Source: JBKQVT01 sp963804825 (GTDB taxonomy: Bacteria > Planctomycetota > Planctomycetia > Pirellulales > Thermoguttaceae). From it: DNA of 64,000 bases. The notes beneath the pieces are model-generated. The model had not been told where the DNA came from and ran no database searches. It was given only the letters and a program-made list of their open reading frames with translations. Both the position numbers and the translations under genes were made by a program. Positions 1-10,387 of this stretch are shown here, one piece after another (position 1 is the stretch's first letter; every line of letters begins with the position of its first letter). The DNA is taken from contig CAWDRV010000001.1 of assembly GCA_963804825.1 (NCBI GenBank), forward strand, positions 558,001 through 622,000. The letters run 5' to 3'.

Positions 1-78
1 TTTTCTCCCTGCTTCCAAACCACCGCGGTCAAGAACGTTGCGCCGCATCGAAATCGACTGCAATTCCGCGCAAAGTTG

Positions 79-106
79 TTGACGCGGTTGTAGAGATGCT
101 TACAAT
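79..106 (+). promoter_or_regulatory. Sigma70-like promoter of first PEP-CTERM gene
   Basis: TTGACG at 79-84 and TACAAT at 101-106 with a 16-bp spacer. The block from about position 70 to the start codon at 293 recurs, diverged, in front of the paralogous gene at 3938, including the TTGACGCGGTTGTAGAGAT core and a later TCACTATAACC. Conservation of the whole leader supports a shared promoter and untranslated region. Confidence 0.55.
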
Positions 107-292
107 GGTTATTCAGAGTAATCTCGCATATTTCGCCTCATCACTATAACCCATTCGGGGTGCCGTCTTTCTAGGTTCCGGAGCGCGGTGGCCGTTGGCT
201 GCCTCGCGATGTCTTGGCGTTTGTTCCGTGCATTTCCGCCGTCCACACTTGCACATTCGCGGTCACAAGTTGGTTTCGAGGGGGAGAAGGTT

Positions 293-3200
293 ATGAAGAG
301 CCATTCTACAGTTGCGGTCGTTGCGGTCGTCGTCGGGGTGGTTTCCTTTCTGGCAGCGCCAGCAGCCCGGGCGAGTGTCCTTTATTGGGATACTACCCCT
401 TTGACCACCGGGTCAGTTTCACCCGGGAATGGGTGTTGGGACACCGACAACTATTGGGCCGCCGACACCAGTGGCAACGGCGCCACGACATGGGTGGCCG
501 GCTCCGACGCCAACTTCTATGCCGACAGCAGTCCCACATCCACCGTCACCATCGCGAGCACGGTGAGCCCGGTGAGCGTGGGAAACATCACCTTCACCGG
601 CAGCGGCTACACCGTCACCGGCGGCTCGTTGAACCTCAGCGGCGGCACCATCACGACCAACCAGAACGCCACCATCAACTCGGCGATCGGCGGCACGGTC
701 GGCGTGACCAAGGTCGGCCCCGGCACCCTCACTTTGGACAGCCCCAATACCTACAGCGGGGCGACGAACATTCAGGGCGGCGTGTTCCAACTGGTGTCAA
801 CCCAGCCGCTGATCTGGTTCGATCCGAGCAACCCCAGTGCTGTCGTCACCAGCGGCGGCAACGTGACTCAATTGACGAACCTCGGCGCCCTCGGCGCCAC
901 GGCCAACGCGACGGGCCCGACAAACGGGGGCTGGTCTGCGGGCGGTGGCTCGCGACTGCTGCCCACGCTGACTACCACCAACACCGCGTTCCCGGGCGGC
1001 AGCAGCACGGGCATGTTGACCGTCAGCTTCGGCTTCGTCGGCGGAGACACCCTGGAAGGGGACACTGCCGCCGGCCATGGCGGCAACGGCACGGCGTTGC
1101 AGTTCAATAATGCCGGCCGGCTCGTTAATACCTCGTATACCATCCTGGCGGTCGCGGCGAGGTCGTTCAACAACGGCGCGCTGGCGCCCTGGGGTTTCAA
1201 ACGGAGGTACCGGCAGCAATTTGTTCCTGGGCTCGTATGCGTACGGGGGGGCTGAGATTGGCACCGGCCTTGCCCTGGGTTATAACAACACCGGCAGCGA
1301 TGCCCAGGGGAATTACCTGCTTACACAGTATGGTAATGATTGCTGGGGCGGCACGCCAGCCATGTCCGGCACCATGGGCGGCTCCCCGGGCCCGGAAACC
1401 GCCGAGGTCATCACCGCTGAATTGAACACGGCGGTCGGCCATTCGATCAGCGTCAACGGCACGACGGTCGCCTCGAACGCCAACACGTCTCCGATTGCCA
1501 GCAGCAGCGGCGCCAATTTCATCAGCTACCTCGGCACCGGCAACGGTCTGCCCGACGAGGGCTTCTTCAACGGCGACCTCGGCGAGGTGATCATTTTCAA
1601 CCGCGCCCTGAGTTCCGCCGAGCAAGCGGCCGCCGAAGCCTACTTGGAGTACAAGTGGCTGGGCGTCGGCACGCCGGTCGCGGTGCCCTCGTTTATGACC
1701 AACCCCGCGGGCTCGTTGCCTAGCACCACGCCGGTGACCATCAGCAGCGCCGGCACGTTCGATCTGAACAACCTCGACCAGACGATCGGCTCGCTCAGCA
1801 GCACCGACTCGTTCGACGCAGGTCTCGCTGGGTTTTGGGGTCCTGACCACGGGCAACGACAACACCAGCACCACGTTTGCCGGCGTCATCAGCGACAACG
1901 GCCGCGGCGGCGGGCTGACGAAGATCGGCAGCGGCGCCTTCGTGCTCACCGGCAGCAACACCTACACCGGCGCGACGACCATCAGCAACGGCACCCTGCA
2001 ACTCGGCAACGGCGACGTGACCGGCTCGATCGACGGCAGCAGCGGCGTCGTCAACAACGGCGTCCTGGCGTTCAATCGTTCGGACAATGTGGTCTTCGCC
2101 CCGTCCATCAGCGGCAGCGGCGGCGTGACTCAAAGGGGCACCGGCTCTCTGCTCCTTACCGCCCAGAATACTTACACCGGCACGACGCGGATCAGCAGCG
2201 GCACCCTGGCGATCGCCCTGCCAGTTGTGATGCCCACCCCGCTGGCCCATTATACGATGGACGGCACGCTCGGCCCGGTCAGCAATGGGGCGACGATTAC
2301 CAACACCGGTTCCGGCGCCGGCCTCGACGGCCAGATGGTGGGTACCGGGGCAAACTATGTCGCCGGGATCGCCAACCAGGGAATCACGTTGAACGGCAGT
2401 CAGTACATTCAGACCCCTGGTTTTGGGGCCCTGAACGCGTGGACTGATTCCGTGTGGATTAATCTTCCCACAGCCACGGTAAACAACCTCGCATATCTCT
2501 TGGATGGCCGCAACGACGGCGCCGGTTTTTCGACCAACCAGTCCCTGAATAACGGTGGTACTACCGTCTATAGCAGGATCGAATCATCCAGTGGCACCGT
2601 TGACCTCTATGAGGGCGGAGTGAACTTTACGATAACCCCGAATACGTGGCACATGCTTACCTTCACGGTGCAGGCGGGAGCTTATGATATTTACCTGGAC
2701 GGGGTCCTAAAGAACGCCATCACCTTGTCTGCCGGCACCCCTCAACTCATGAACGCGGGGGTACACTATACCATCGGCGCTCACGCATCGAGTGGCTCGT
2801 ACGGCGTCCAGGGCTCGCTCGACGACTTCAATCTGTATTCCTCCGTGCTCACCGGGGACCAGATCAGCCGGTTGTACTTGATCGAGAAGAGCGGGCTGCC
2901 GAGCGGGACTCCCATGCAGGTGGCCAGCGGGGGCGTCTTCGACATGGCCGGCGGCCAGCAGACCGTCTCCTCGCTGTCCGACGGCGGCGGTGGCGGCGGC
3001 GGGCGAGTGATCAACAGCAATACCGGCACGACCTCCACGCTGACCTTGAGCCCCACAGGCGGCGCGGCCACCTTCACCGGCTCGATCGCCGGCGGCAGCG
3101 GGTCGGGCACCATTAGCCTGGTGATGAGCGGCAGCGGAACGCAAGTGCTGGCCGGGACGAACACCTACACCGGCGGCACGACGGCCAGCAGCGGGACGCT

Positions 3201-3537
3201 CGATTTCGCCACGCCGTCCGCCATTCCGAGCACGGGCATTGTAACGTTCGGCGCCGGCGGCTACGTGGCGTTGGGCAAATTGTTGGGCGCCTCGTCGCCC
3301 GCGACCGACGCGACCGAGACCGTGGCGAACACCAGCGGGACCAGCGGGACCGTTGCGACTTCGACGGTCAGCGAGACGACGGCGACGCTCGGCGATGCTG
3401 CCGCAGGGTCAACAGGCAGTGCGACCAGCGCCGCCGGCGCGGCGGCGGTGCCCGAGCCGGGGACATTGGTCCTGTTGGCGGCCGCCGGGGCCGGCTTGGC
3501 GATTGCCGCCCGACAGCGAAAGAGGACCGCACGTTAG
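293..3537 (+). CDS. Exported beta-strand-repeat/LamG protein with PEP-CTERM tail (two frameshifts)
   Basis: A large exported protein of about 1080 residues, readable only with two frame changes. The start at 293 follows the purine-rich run GGGGGAGAAGG and begins MKSHSTVAVVAVVV, a signal peptide ending near AARA-SV. Then come Gly/Ser/Thr-rich repeats of the autotransporter-associated beta-strand type (NTYSGATNIQGG, NTYTGATTISNGTLQLG), two concanavalin/LamG-like regions (AEAYLEYKWLG; WINLPTATV to DDFNLYSS), and the C-terminal sorting signal VPEPGTLVLLAAAGAGLAI plus RQRKR. Breaks lie near 1197 (run TGGGGTTT) and 1828 (run GGTTTTGGGG); one base at each site restores the frame, and the intact paralogue follows at once. 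Such tails are handled by exosortase and direct proteins to the envelope or matrix. No exosortase lies in this window. Confidence 0.8.
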
Positions 3538-3590
3538 TCCCAATCCCGTTCCAAGGGTCGCCCTTTTCCTTTGGGTGAGGATCGGCGTGA

Positions 3591-3618
3591 GGGGCAGGGC
3601 TGACCTAGGCCCTGCGCC
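3591..3618. terminator. Weak GC hairpin in 400-bp gap between the PEP-CTERM genes
   Basis: GCAGGGC at 3594-3600 pairs with GCCCTGC at 3609-3615 around an 8-base loop, 60 bases past the stop codon of the first PEP-CTERM gene. There is no T run, so it is only a possible terminator. The rest of 3538-3722 shows no gene. Confidence 0.25.
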
Positions 3619-3722
3619 GTGCGTGCTCCCGGCACGCCCTTGAAGCGGGCGGAAAATGCCACTTTCGATGCATTTGCGGATGCGTCTATCTGGTGGCCTT
3701 GCCCCGATTCCGTGCAAAATCG

Positions 3723-3751
3723 TTGACGCGGTTGTAGAGATACTTCAAAAT
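3723..3751 (+). promoter_or_regulatory. Duplicated promoter/leader of second PEP-CTERM gene
   Basis: TTGACG at 3723-3728, a 17-bp spacer and CAAAAT at 3746-3751. The same order of elements as at 79-293 is kept up to the ribosome-binding run GGGTGAGAAGG ahead of ATG 3938, so the two genes and their leaders arose by one tandem duplication. Confidence 0.5.
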
Positions 3752-3937
3752 AACGGGTAATGTTGTCGGTATTCTCTATCTAATCACTATAACCGATTCA
3801 GATCGCCATCATTTCGAGATTCTGAAGCGCGGTAGCCGTTGGCTGCCTCGGGCTATCCTGGCGTTTGTTCCGTGCGTTTGCGGCGCGTGCGTTTGCACGT
3901 TCGCCATGAAAATTTTTTTCGGGGGGGTGAGAAGGTT

Positions 3938-6900
3938 ATGAAAAACTATCATTCAGTCGCGCTCGTTGCCGTCATCGTCGGGTTGGCTGTCCTTTTGGCA
4001 GTGCCCGCCGCCCAGGCGAGTGTCCTTTATTGGCAGACCGGCGGGAGCGGGTACTGGGACACCGATTTAGATTGGGGCATCGACATGAGTGGCGGCGGTG
4101 CCTTGCCATGGGTGCCCGGCGACGACGCCTACTTCTATCAAACCAGCACCGGCACTGTCAGCATTTATAGCTCGGCGGCTGCGGGAAACGTCACCTTCAA
4201 CGCCGCCGGGTATGTCGTCACCGGCGGGTCGCTGAGTGTGACCGGCTCGATCACCGCCAATCAGAACGCCACGATCGATTCCGTCTTGGTCGGCAGCAGC
4301 GGTTTGACCACGGGCGGCCCCGCCGCGCTGGTGCTCGGCGGCAACAACACGTACACCGGAGCGACCACGATCACCGCCGGCACGTTGCAGATCGGGGCCG
4401 GCAGCGCGAGCGGCTCGATCAACGGCAGCAGCGGCGTCGTCAACAACGGCGTCCTGGCCTTTGACCGCCCGGACAATGTGACCTTTTCACTCCCGATTAG
4501 CGGCAGCGGCGGCGTGACTCAATTGGGCTCCGGCACGTTGGCCCTCACCAGCAGCAGGAACAGCTACACCGGCCCCACGACGATCAGCAGCGGCGTCGTC
4601 CAGCTCCCTAACCTCACGTCCAACCTGATCGCCTATTACCCCCTCAGCACCACCCTCAACGACAGCACCGTTTACGGAAACAACGGCGTCTCCGCCGGGA
4701 CCGGCACGGTCGCCTATTCGAGCAGTTCCTCCGTAAACGGCACCGGATCAATCTCCCTCACCGGCAGCGATTGGGTCGCCGTGGCCGTTGCCGCGGGCAG
4801 CCACGGATCGCTGATTGGGAGCGGGACCGGACTGAACAGCTACACGGCGTCGGCCTGGGTCAACGCCTCTTCGTTGACCGGCGCCGCAAGCACGAATGGC
4901 GTCTTGGCCACTAACTTCGGACAAAACGCGGCTACATTCCAACTGTACCTCTCTGGAGGCACAGCAATCGGTTACGCCATCGGGTATGGCCCCTCGCAAG
5001 CGGTCACCGGCTCGCTCGTCTTGTCGTCGTCGCTCACCATCAACACATGGTATATGCTCACCTGTTCAGTCCCCAATGGCAAGCCCGCGTCCATCTATCT
5101 CAACGGCACGCTGGTGGGTACTGTGGCCGCCGTGACCAACCCGGTGTTCATAGACGGCCTGAATAGCGGGGGCGGGACGCTGGGAATCGGCTCGTATCAG
5201 TACGTCGGCCAGGCGGATGATTTCCACGGCCTGATCGACGAGGTTTCCGTCTACAATACCGCACTGACCGCCGCCGACGTCGCCACCCTTTACCACGTCG
5301 GCAGCCCGCTCACCAACGTCGGCAACGACGCCGGCGTGCTGCCGACGGCCACGCCGGGGGTCATTGCCACCGGGGGAACGCTGGACCTCAACGGGATGTC
5401 CCAACAAATCGCCTCGCTGGCCGACGGGCCCGGCAACGCGGGGACCGTGATCAACAGCAACAGCGGCAGCTCGATGGTGGCCACGCTGACCCTCAGCGCC
5501 ACCGGCGGCACGACCACCTTCAGCGGCAATATTGTCGGCGGCGCCAACCTCGGCGGGATCAGGCTCGCCCTGAGCGGCAGCGGGGGGCAAGTCCTCGCCG
5601 GCAACAACACCTACACCGGCGGCACCCAGGTCAACGGCGGCGTGCTGGAGTTCGCCAGCGGCTCGGCCATTCCCAGCGGCGCCGGCAGCGTCACCATCAA
5701 CAGCGGCGGGGCGGTGGCCGTCGCCGGCGCCTACACGACCGTGACCGGCTGGCTTGGCAGCGGCTACCTCAACACGGCCTCCGCCGGGGCCTTGGCCCTG
5801 GTCGCAAACAGCAGCGAAACGATCACCCTGACCAACTACAGCGGCTATGCCAGCCTCTCGTTGGGCGCCAGCGGCGCGGTCACCTACAATGGCGCCCTCA
5901 CGCCCTCGGGAACCATCTATCGACTGGGCGGCGGCGGCGGCACGTTGACCTTCTCGCCGGCCATGACCGGCACGTATGGTCTGGCAGTCACCGGTCCCGG
6001 AACCGTGATCCTGACGGCCAGCAACACGTTGACGGGCACGACGACCATCAGCAGCGGGACACTGCAACTGGGCGACGGAGCGAGCCACAACGGCTCCGTT
6101 CCCGGCGCCATCACCGACAATGGGATGCTGACCTTCGCCAATATCAACGCGCAGACCTACGGCGGCGTGATCAGCGGGCTCGGCGGTCTCACCACGAACG
6201 GCACGGTTACGCTCGACCTCACCGGCAACAACACCTTCGTCGGTGGAACAACGGTCGCCGGCGGCACCCTGCAACTCGGCTCCACCACCGCGGCGGGATC
6301 GTCCACCAATTCCGTGACGGTCAGCAGCGGCGCCATACTCGACCTGCACACAGAGACCATTACCGTGGGCGCGCTCTCCGGCGCGGGGACGATCACCAAC
6401 CTTGGCGCATCCGGCACCGCCACGCTGACCGTCAGCAACGCCACCGTCAGCAGCACGTTCGCCGGAACGATGCAAGACATCGGGACCGCGTTCGTCAAAC
6501 TGGCGAAGACCGGCTCGGCAGCGCTGACGCTCACCGGCACCAATAACGGCGTCGGCGTAACGCTGAACTCCGGCGGGTACCTCAACATCAACAACAACTA
6601 CGCCGTTCCGGCCGGAAGCAGCAGTACCACCTTCACGATCTCCGGCGGCACGCTCGGCAACACCAGCGGCGGCCTCATCACGCTTGCCAACAACCCCGGA
6701 GAGGCCTGGGGCGGCAACTTCGCCTTCGCCGGTCCCAACGACCTCAATCTGGGCACCGGCAACGTCGCCCTGAGCGCCGCCCGCACCGTGACGCTCACGT
6801 CCAATAACCTCACCGTCGCGGGCGCTGTCAGCGGCGCCTTCAGCCTGACCGTGAGCGGCGGGGCAGGCACGTTGATCCTCAACGGCGCCAACACCTACAG

Positions 6901-8638
6901 CGGCGGCACGGTAATCGACGGCGGCCTGCTGGAGTTCGGCAGCACCTCGGACATTCCCGGCACCGGCAGTATCACCGTGAGCGGCACCGGCGGCATCGTC
7001 GGCGGGTTAGTCGTCGCCGGCGCCTACAATACTGTAACCGGCTGGCTTGGCAGCAGCAAAATTGTCGCGTCTTCCTCCGGGGCCTTGGCAATCCTCGGGA
7101 CCAGCACCGAAACGATCACCATGACCAACTATAGCTACGCCAGCCTCTCATTAGGCGCCAGCGGCGCGGCCACCTACAGTGGCAACCTCACGCCCTCGGG
7201 AAGCATCTATCGACTCGGCGGCGGCGGGGGCACGTTGAACTTCACGCCGGCCATGACCAGCGGCAGCTTGGCAGTCGTCGGGCCCGGGACCGTCATCCTG
7301 ACGGCCAACGACACGTACTCGGGCACGACCACCATCAGCGGCGGGACACTCCAACTGGGCGACGGGCAGAGCAACAATGGCTCACTTTCCAGCAACATCA
7401 CCGACAGCGCGAGCTCGATGCTGACCTTCGCCAATCCCAACGCGGAGACCTACAGCGGCATTGTCAGCGGCAGCGGCAGCGTCACCAAGACCGGCACGGG
7501 CACGCTCATGCTCACCGGCTCCAACACCTACACCGGCGGGACGACCATCGCGAGCGGGACCCTGCAACTGGGCGACGGGCTGAGCAACAATGGCGTCATC
7601 GGAACCGCCACCAACAACGCGACGCTGATCTTCGCCAATCCCAACCCGCAGACCTACATCAACGCGGTCAGCGGCACCGGCAATGTGATCATGCTCGGCC
7701 CCAACCTGTTCCTGTTCGACGGCCAGAACATCTACACCGGCAGCACCACCATCAGCAGCGGCACCCTCCAACTCGGCAACGGCACCACCCAACCTGGCGC
7801 GACGCTCAACTACAGCAGCGGCATCATCGACAACTCCGTCCTGGCCTTCGGCCGTACGACTAATGTGACCTCCACCGCACCCATTAGCGGCACCGGCAGT
7901 GTGATCGTGAATGGCGCCTCGGGCACGCTTACCCTCAACTCCTCCGACGCCTACAGCGGCGGCACGACGCTCACCGGCGGCACCCTGCAAATCGGCAATG
8001 CCGCCGCGCTCGGATCGACCAGCGGCGCCGCGACCATTTCCAACGGCCTCCTCGACCTGCACGGCTACAGCATCGGCGTGGGGGCGCTGTCCGGCTCGGG
8101 GACCATCGACAACCGTTCTGCATCCAGCACTTCCACGCTGACCGTCGGCAACGGCAACACCACCGGCACGTTCTCGGGAGTCATCCAGAGCACGACCGGC
8201 ACGATCGCACTGACGAAGACCGGCACGGGCACGCTGGTTCTGGCCGGCACGGACACCTACACGGGCGGGACGACGGTCACGAGCGGCACGCTTGACTTCG
8301 CCACCCCGAAGGCCACGCCCAGCACGGGCATCGTGACGGTGGCCGCGGGCAGCTACGTGGCGTTAGGCCCGTTGTTGGGCGCCTCCTCGCCCGTGACGGA
8401 GACCGACGCGACCGAGACCGTGGCGAACACCAGCGGGACCAGCGGGACCGTTACGACGACCTCGACGGTCAGCGAGACGACGGCGACCCTGGGCGATGCT
8501 GCCGCAGGGCCGACAGGCAGTGCGACCAGCGCCGCCGGCGCGGCCGCGGTGCCGGAGCCTGGGACATTGGTCCTGTTGGCGGCCGCCGCGGCCGGCTTGG
8601 CGATGGCCGCCCGACAGCGAAAGAGGACCGCACGTTAG
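3938..8638 (+). CDS. Giant exported beta-strand-repeat/LamG protein with PEP-CTERM tail
   Basis: Intact 1566-residue exported protein. The start at 3938 is chosen because GGGTGAGAAGG lies just upstream and the product then opens with a signal peptide (MKNYHSVALVAVIVGLAVLL) cut after AAQA. A LamG-like module follows at about residues 220-450 (SNLIAYYPLSTTLNDS to FHGLIDEVSVYNTALTAADV). Roughly ten beta-strand repeats of the pattern GSNTYTGGTTIASGTLQLG run from there to the end, and the C-terminus carries VPEPGTLVLLAAAAAGLA with RQRKR, a PEP-CTERM tail. The repeats predict a long right-handed beta helix exposed on or shed from the cell surface. It closely matches the damaged gene upstream at both ends; the middle has expanded by repeat gain. 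Ligand unknown; a LamG fold often binds glycans. Confidence 0.88.
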   Translation: MKNYHSVALVAVIVGLAVLLAVPAAQASVLYWQTGGSGYWDTDLDWGIDMSGGGALPWVPGDDAYFYQTSTGTVSIYSSAAAGNVTFNAAGYVVTGGSLSVTGSITANQNATIDSVLVGSSGLTTGGPAALVLGGNNTYTGATTITAGTLQIGAGSASGSINGSSGVVNNGVLAFDRPDNVTFSLPISGSGGVTQLGSGTLALTSSRNSYTGPTTISSGVVQLPNLTSNLIAYYPLSTTLNDSTVYGNNGVSAGTGTVAYSSSSSVNGTGSISLTGSDWVAVAVAAGSHGSLIGSGTGLNSYTASAWVNASSLTGAASTNGVLATNFGQNAATFQLYLSGGTAIGYAIGYGPSQAVTGSLVLSSSLTINTWYMLTCSVPNGKPASIYLNGTLVGTVAAVTNPVFIDGLNSGGGTLGIGSYQYVGQADDFHGLIDEVSVYNTALTAADVATLYHVGSPLTNVGNDAGVLPTATPGVIATGGTLDLNGMSQQIASLADGPGNAGTVINSNSGSSMVATLTLSATGGTTTFSGNIVGGANLGGIRLALSGSGGQVLAGNNTYTGGTQVNGGVLEFASGSAIPSGAGSVTINSGGAVAVAGAYTTVTGWLGSGYLNTASAGALALVANSSETITLTNYSGYASLSLGASGAVTYNGALTPSGTIYRLGGGGGTLTFSPAMTGTYGLAVTGPGTVILTASNTLTGTTTISSGTLQLGDGASHNGSVPGAITDNGMLTFANINAQTYGGVISGLGGLTTNGTVTLDLTGNNTFVGGTTVAGGTLQLGSTTAAGSSTNSVTVSSGAILDLHTETITVGALSGAGTITNLGASGTATLTVSNATVSSTFAGTMQDIGTAFVKLAKTGSAALTLTGTNNGVGVTLNSGGYLNINNNYAVPAGSSSTTFTISGGTLGNTSGGLITLANNPGEAWGGNFAFAGPNDLNLGTGNVALSAARTVTLTSNNLTVAGAVSGAFSLTVSGGAGTLILNGANTYSGGTVIDGGLLEFGSTSDIPGTGSITVSGTGGIVGGLVVAGAYNTVTGWLGSSKIVASSSGALAILGTSTETITMTNYSYASLSLGASGAATYSGNLTPSGSIYRLGGGGGTLNFTPAMTSGSLAVVGPGTVILTANDTYSGTTTISGGTLQLGDGQSNNGSLSSNITDSASSMLTFANPNAETYSGIVSGSGSVTKTGTGTLMLTGSNTYTGGTTIASGTLQLGDGLSNNGVIGTATNNATLIFANPNPQTYINAVSGTGNVIMLGPNLFLFDGQNIYTGSTTISSGTLQLGNGTTQPGATLNYSSGIIDNSVLAFGRTTNVTSTAPISGTGSVIVNGASGTLTLNSSDAYSGGTTLTGGTLQIGNAAALGSTSGAATISNGLLDLHGYSIGVGALSGSGTIDNRSASSTSTLTVGNGNTTGTFSGVIQSTTGTIALTKTGTGTLVLAGTDTYTGGTTVTSGTLDFATPKATPSTGIVTVAAGSYVALGPLLGASSPVTETDATETVANTSGTSGTVTTTSTVSETTATLGDAAAGPTGSATSAAGAAAVPEPGTLVLLAAAAAGLAMAARQRKRTAR

Positions 8639-8656
8639 TGCGCTTTGCAGTTATCT

Positions 8657-8741
8657 GTAGCGTTTGATGTTGGGTGGCACGGGCATCTTGCCCGTGTTTT
8701 TCCCAGCACTGGCGAAACGCCAGTGCCACCCGAAACGCTAC
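8657..8741 (+). repeat. 85-bp nested palindromic dispersed repeat, likely also terminator
   Basis: GTAGCGTTT at 8657-8665 is repeated inverted as AAACGCTAC at 8733-8741. Inside lie CACGGGCA-TCT-TGCCCGTG followed by TTTTT, and CACTGGCG-AAA-CGCCAGTG. One strand reads GTGILPV, the other GQDARATQ, peptides I remember as common spurious translations in planctomycete genomes, so it is probably a dispersed element. The first hairpin plus T run, 30 bases after the PEP-CTERM stop codon, could terminate transcription. Confidence 0.65.
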
Positions 8742-8858
8742 ACCTATCTGAAAAACGCTCTAGCCCCGCAAGCATTCACGGGGTTGTGGAGCCTTGTGGT
8801 CGTCCCAGCCGGCTGGCACAGCAGGTTGGGTTTGCGAGAATCGCCGCTGCGGCTTTGT

Positions 8859-9503
8859 TCAGGCGAGTTTCTTGCGTATGGCCCACAACGCCGCCTGCGT
8901 CCGATCATTGACGCCGACTTTGCGCAGGATGTGCTGAACGTGCTCCTTGATGGTCTCATAGCTGATGTGCAGCACGTCGGCAATCTCCTTGTTCGTCAGC
9001 CCCTTGGCCAGTTGCCGGAGCACCTCGCCCTCGCGTTGGGTCAAAGGGACTTCCACGTCGGCGGCCAGCCGCGGCGTTGCCAGGGCCCCGGTGGTGCGAC
9101 GAAGCTCGGTGCGGGTAAAGATGTTTTCACCTGCGGCTGCCCGGCGGATCGCGCTGAGCAACTCGTCGCGGCTGCAACCTTTCGGCAGATAGCCGCTGGC
9201 CCCAAGGGCAACCGCCCGGGCGACATACATGGGATTATCGTAGGCGGAGAACATCAGGATGGGCAAGTCCGGCTTGTCCAGCTTCATCCGTCCCAGGGCG
9301 GTCAGGCCGTCGCCGTCCGGCATGCGGACGTCCAGGAGCACGACATCCACGTCGTGTTCCAAGGCGTACTTCACCGCCGCCTGGCCGGTGGCCGCCTCGG
9401 CGACGACCTTGATCTCCGTGTCTGCCAGCATGGCCTTGACGCCGCTGCGGAGCACTTCCTGGTCGTCGGCGATCAACAGTCGAATCTTGTCTTTCTGGTT
9501 CAT
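8859..9503 (-). CDS. NarL/FixJ-family two-component response regulator
   Basis: 214 residues. Residues 1-125 are a receiver domain: acidic pair D14/D15, phospho-acceptor D58 in VVLLDVRMPDG, S86 and K108 (YLPKG) in the usual places. Residues 148-212 are a LuxR-type helix-turn-helix (LTQREGEVLRQLAKGLTNKE, then YETIKEHVQHILRKVGV). It should bind DNA as a dimer on phosphorylation by an unlinked histidine kinase; none is encoded nearby. The gene is monocistronic, converges on the PEP-CTERM gene, and lies just outside the prophage on the downstream side of the tRNA-Leu target. Target genes unknown. Confidence 0.92.
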   Translation of the reverse strand: MNQKDKIRLLIADDQEVLRSGVKAMLADTEIKVVAEAATGQAAVKYALEHDVDVVLLDVRMPDGDGLTALGRMKLDKPDLPILMFSAYDNPMYVARAVALGASGYLPKGCSRDELLSAIRRAAAGENIFTRTELRRTTGALATPRLAADVEVPLTQREGEVLRQLAKGLTNKEIADVLHISYETIKEHVQHILRKVGVNDRTQAALWAIRKKLA

Positions 9504-9679
9504 GCACAGCTCCTCGCATCAACGGTTGTGGGCGGCCGCCATAGCATGACAACCATTGTACCCTTGGCGGTTGCGTTTGCCAGCCAGGGGGGGCTGCCGA
9601 CCGCCAACTATCTACAAAAGCCCGCAGAAGCCCAATCTGGCGTCAGATTTGGGTCAGAGTGGGGCTCAGGAAAGGAAGA

Positions 9680-9711
9680 AGGACTTACGGACCTGTCGCC
9701 GTAAGTCCTTG
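9680..9711 (-). terminator. 12-bp perfect hairpin downstream of the original tRNA-Leu
   Basis: AAGGACTTACGG at 9680-9691 and CCGTAAGTCCTT at 9700-9711 form a perfect 12-bp stem with an 8-base loop. Before integration this lay 10 bp past the 3' end of tRNA-Leu, so it is best read as the tRNA terminator, now left behind at the far side of the prophage. Downstream bases are pyrimidine-rich (TCTTCCTTTCC). Confidence 0.55.
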
Positions 9712-9720
9712 TTTACCAAG

Positions 9721-9780
9721 AAGTGCGGGAAACAGGACTTGAACCTGCACCCCCTTGCGGGGACTAGGCCCTCAACCTAG
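9721..9780 (-). other. Left attachment site: 3' tRNA-Leu remnant
   Basis: Sixty bases identical to 53504-53563. They are the 3' part of tRNA-Leu(GAG), from the 5' side of the anticodon stem to 3 bases beyond the 3' end. The 5' part of the tRNA is missing here, so this is the displaced host fragment created by integration; the working tRNA is at 53507-53590. Confidence 0.95.
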
Positions 9781-9800
9781 TGTGCCTAAGCGACCTCGTT

Positions 9801-9835
9801 CCGCGCGCACTAGGTTGCAAACCTAGTGTGCGCGG
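9801..9835. repeat. 16-bp-arm inverted repeat just inside attL
   Basis: CACTAGGTT-GCA-AACCTAGTG (9808-9828) is extended by CCGCGC on the left and GCGCGG on the right, with one G-T mismatch. The arm AACCTAGTGTG also repeats the att edge at 9774-9784. It may be an integrase-binding site, or a terminator for leftward transcription, as GGGATTTT follows on the plus strand. Confidence 0.45.
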
Positions 9836-9976
9836 GATTTTAGACAGCCTTCGCCTTCCATCTTCCGGAGGCCCATCGAGTACGCCAAGATTTTTTCCGC
9901 GACGCCTGCCAAAATCCGCCGTGGGGGATTGTTTTCGGGTCGGCGCTATGCCATCGTGGTGGTGGAGGATGAAGCC

Positions 9977-10387
9977 ATGCCGAACCCGCCACCCCGGCCC
10001 CCGCGGCAAACGCTCTTGTCCCGTATCGTTGCCGATAAAATTCCGCTCATCCTCGGCCTTGCCGTGGGGATCTCTCTGACCGGGGCCCTGATCGGCCCGG
10101 CAGCGAACAAGCAGGCTGCCTTGCTGGAGGCGGAGCGGGACCGACTGAAACGGGAAAACACCGATCTGACCGCGGACCGGAATGGCATCGCCAAACAGGC
10201 GGCCGGGGCAAAACTTGAGCTGAACTGGTCCCGCCAATTGGTCGGAATTCACCAGGAGCGTGCCGACGTCGCCGAGGCCCGGGTCGCACAACTGGAGAGC
10301 CAGATCGCGAAATTGAAGCAGTCTCCCGCCGAGGCCACCGATCCGCCGGCGCTGTGGCGCAAACGGCGGACGGTTGGCGGAAAGTGA
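9977..10387 (+). CDS. Membrane-anchored coiled-coil protein, left-end cassette gene 1
   Basis: 136 residues from ATG 9977, which has GGAGG 8 bases upstream; an earlier in-frame start adds 16 implausible residues. A Pro-rich N-terminus precedes one membrane helix at about residues 22-40 (IPLILGLAVGISLTGALIG), then a charged coiled coil to about residue 105. The shape fits an inner-membrane spanin or another envelope subunit, but no family motif is visible. First of four plus-strand genes opposing the late operon. The next gene starts inside its last codons (GTGA overlap at 10384), so the two are probably translationally coupled. Confidence 0.65.
   Translation: MPNPPPRPPRQTLLSRIVADKIPLILGLAVGISLTGALIGPAANKQAALLEAERDRLKRENTDLTADRNGIAKQAAGAKLELNWSRQLVGIHQERADVAEARVAQLESQIAKLKQSPAEATDPPALWRKRRTVGGK

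Noticed and set aside
9721..9780. A second functional tRNA-Leu at the left end
   Set aside because: The 5' half (acceptor and D arm) is missing; it is an att remnant.
9805..9930. Short plus-strand frames next to attL
   Set aside because: They read tRNA remnant and the inverted repeat; no ribosome-binding site.
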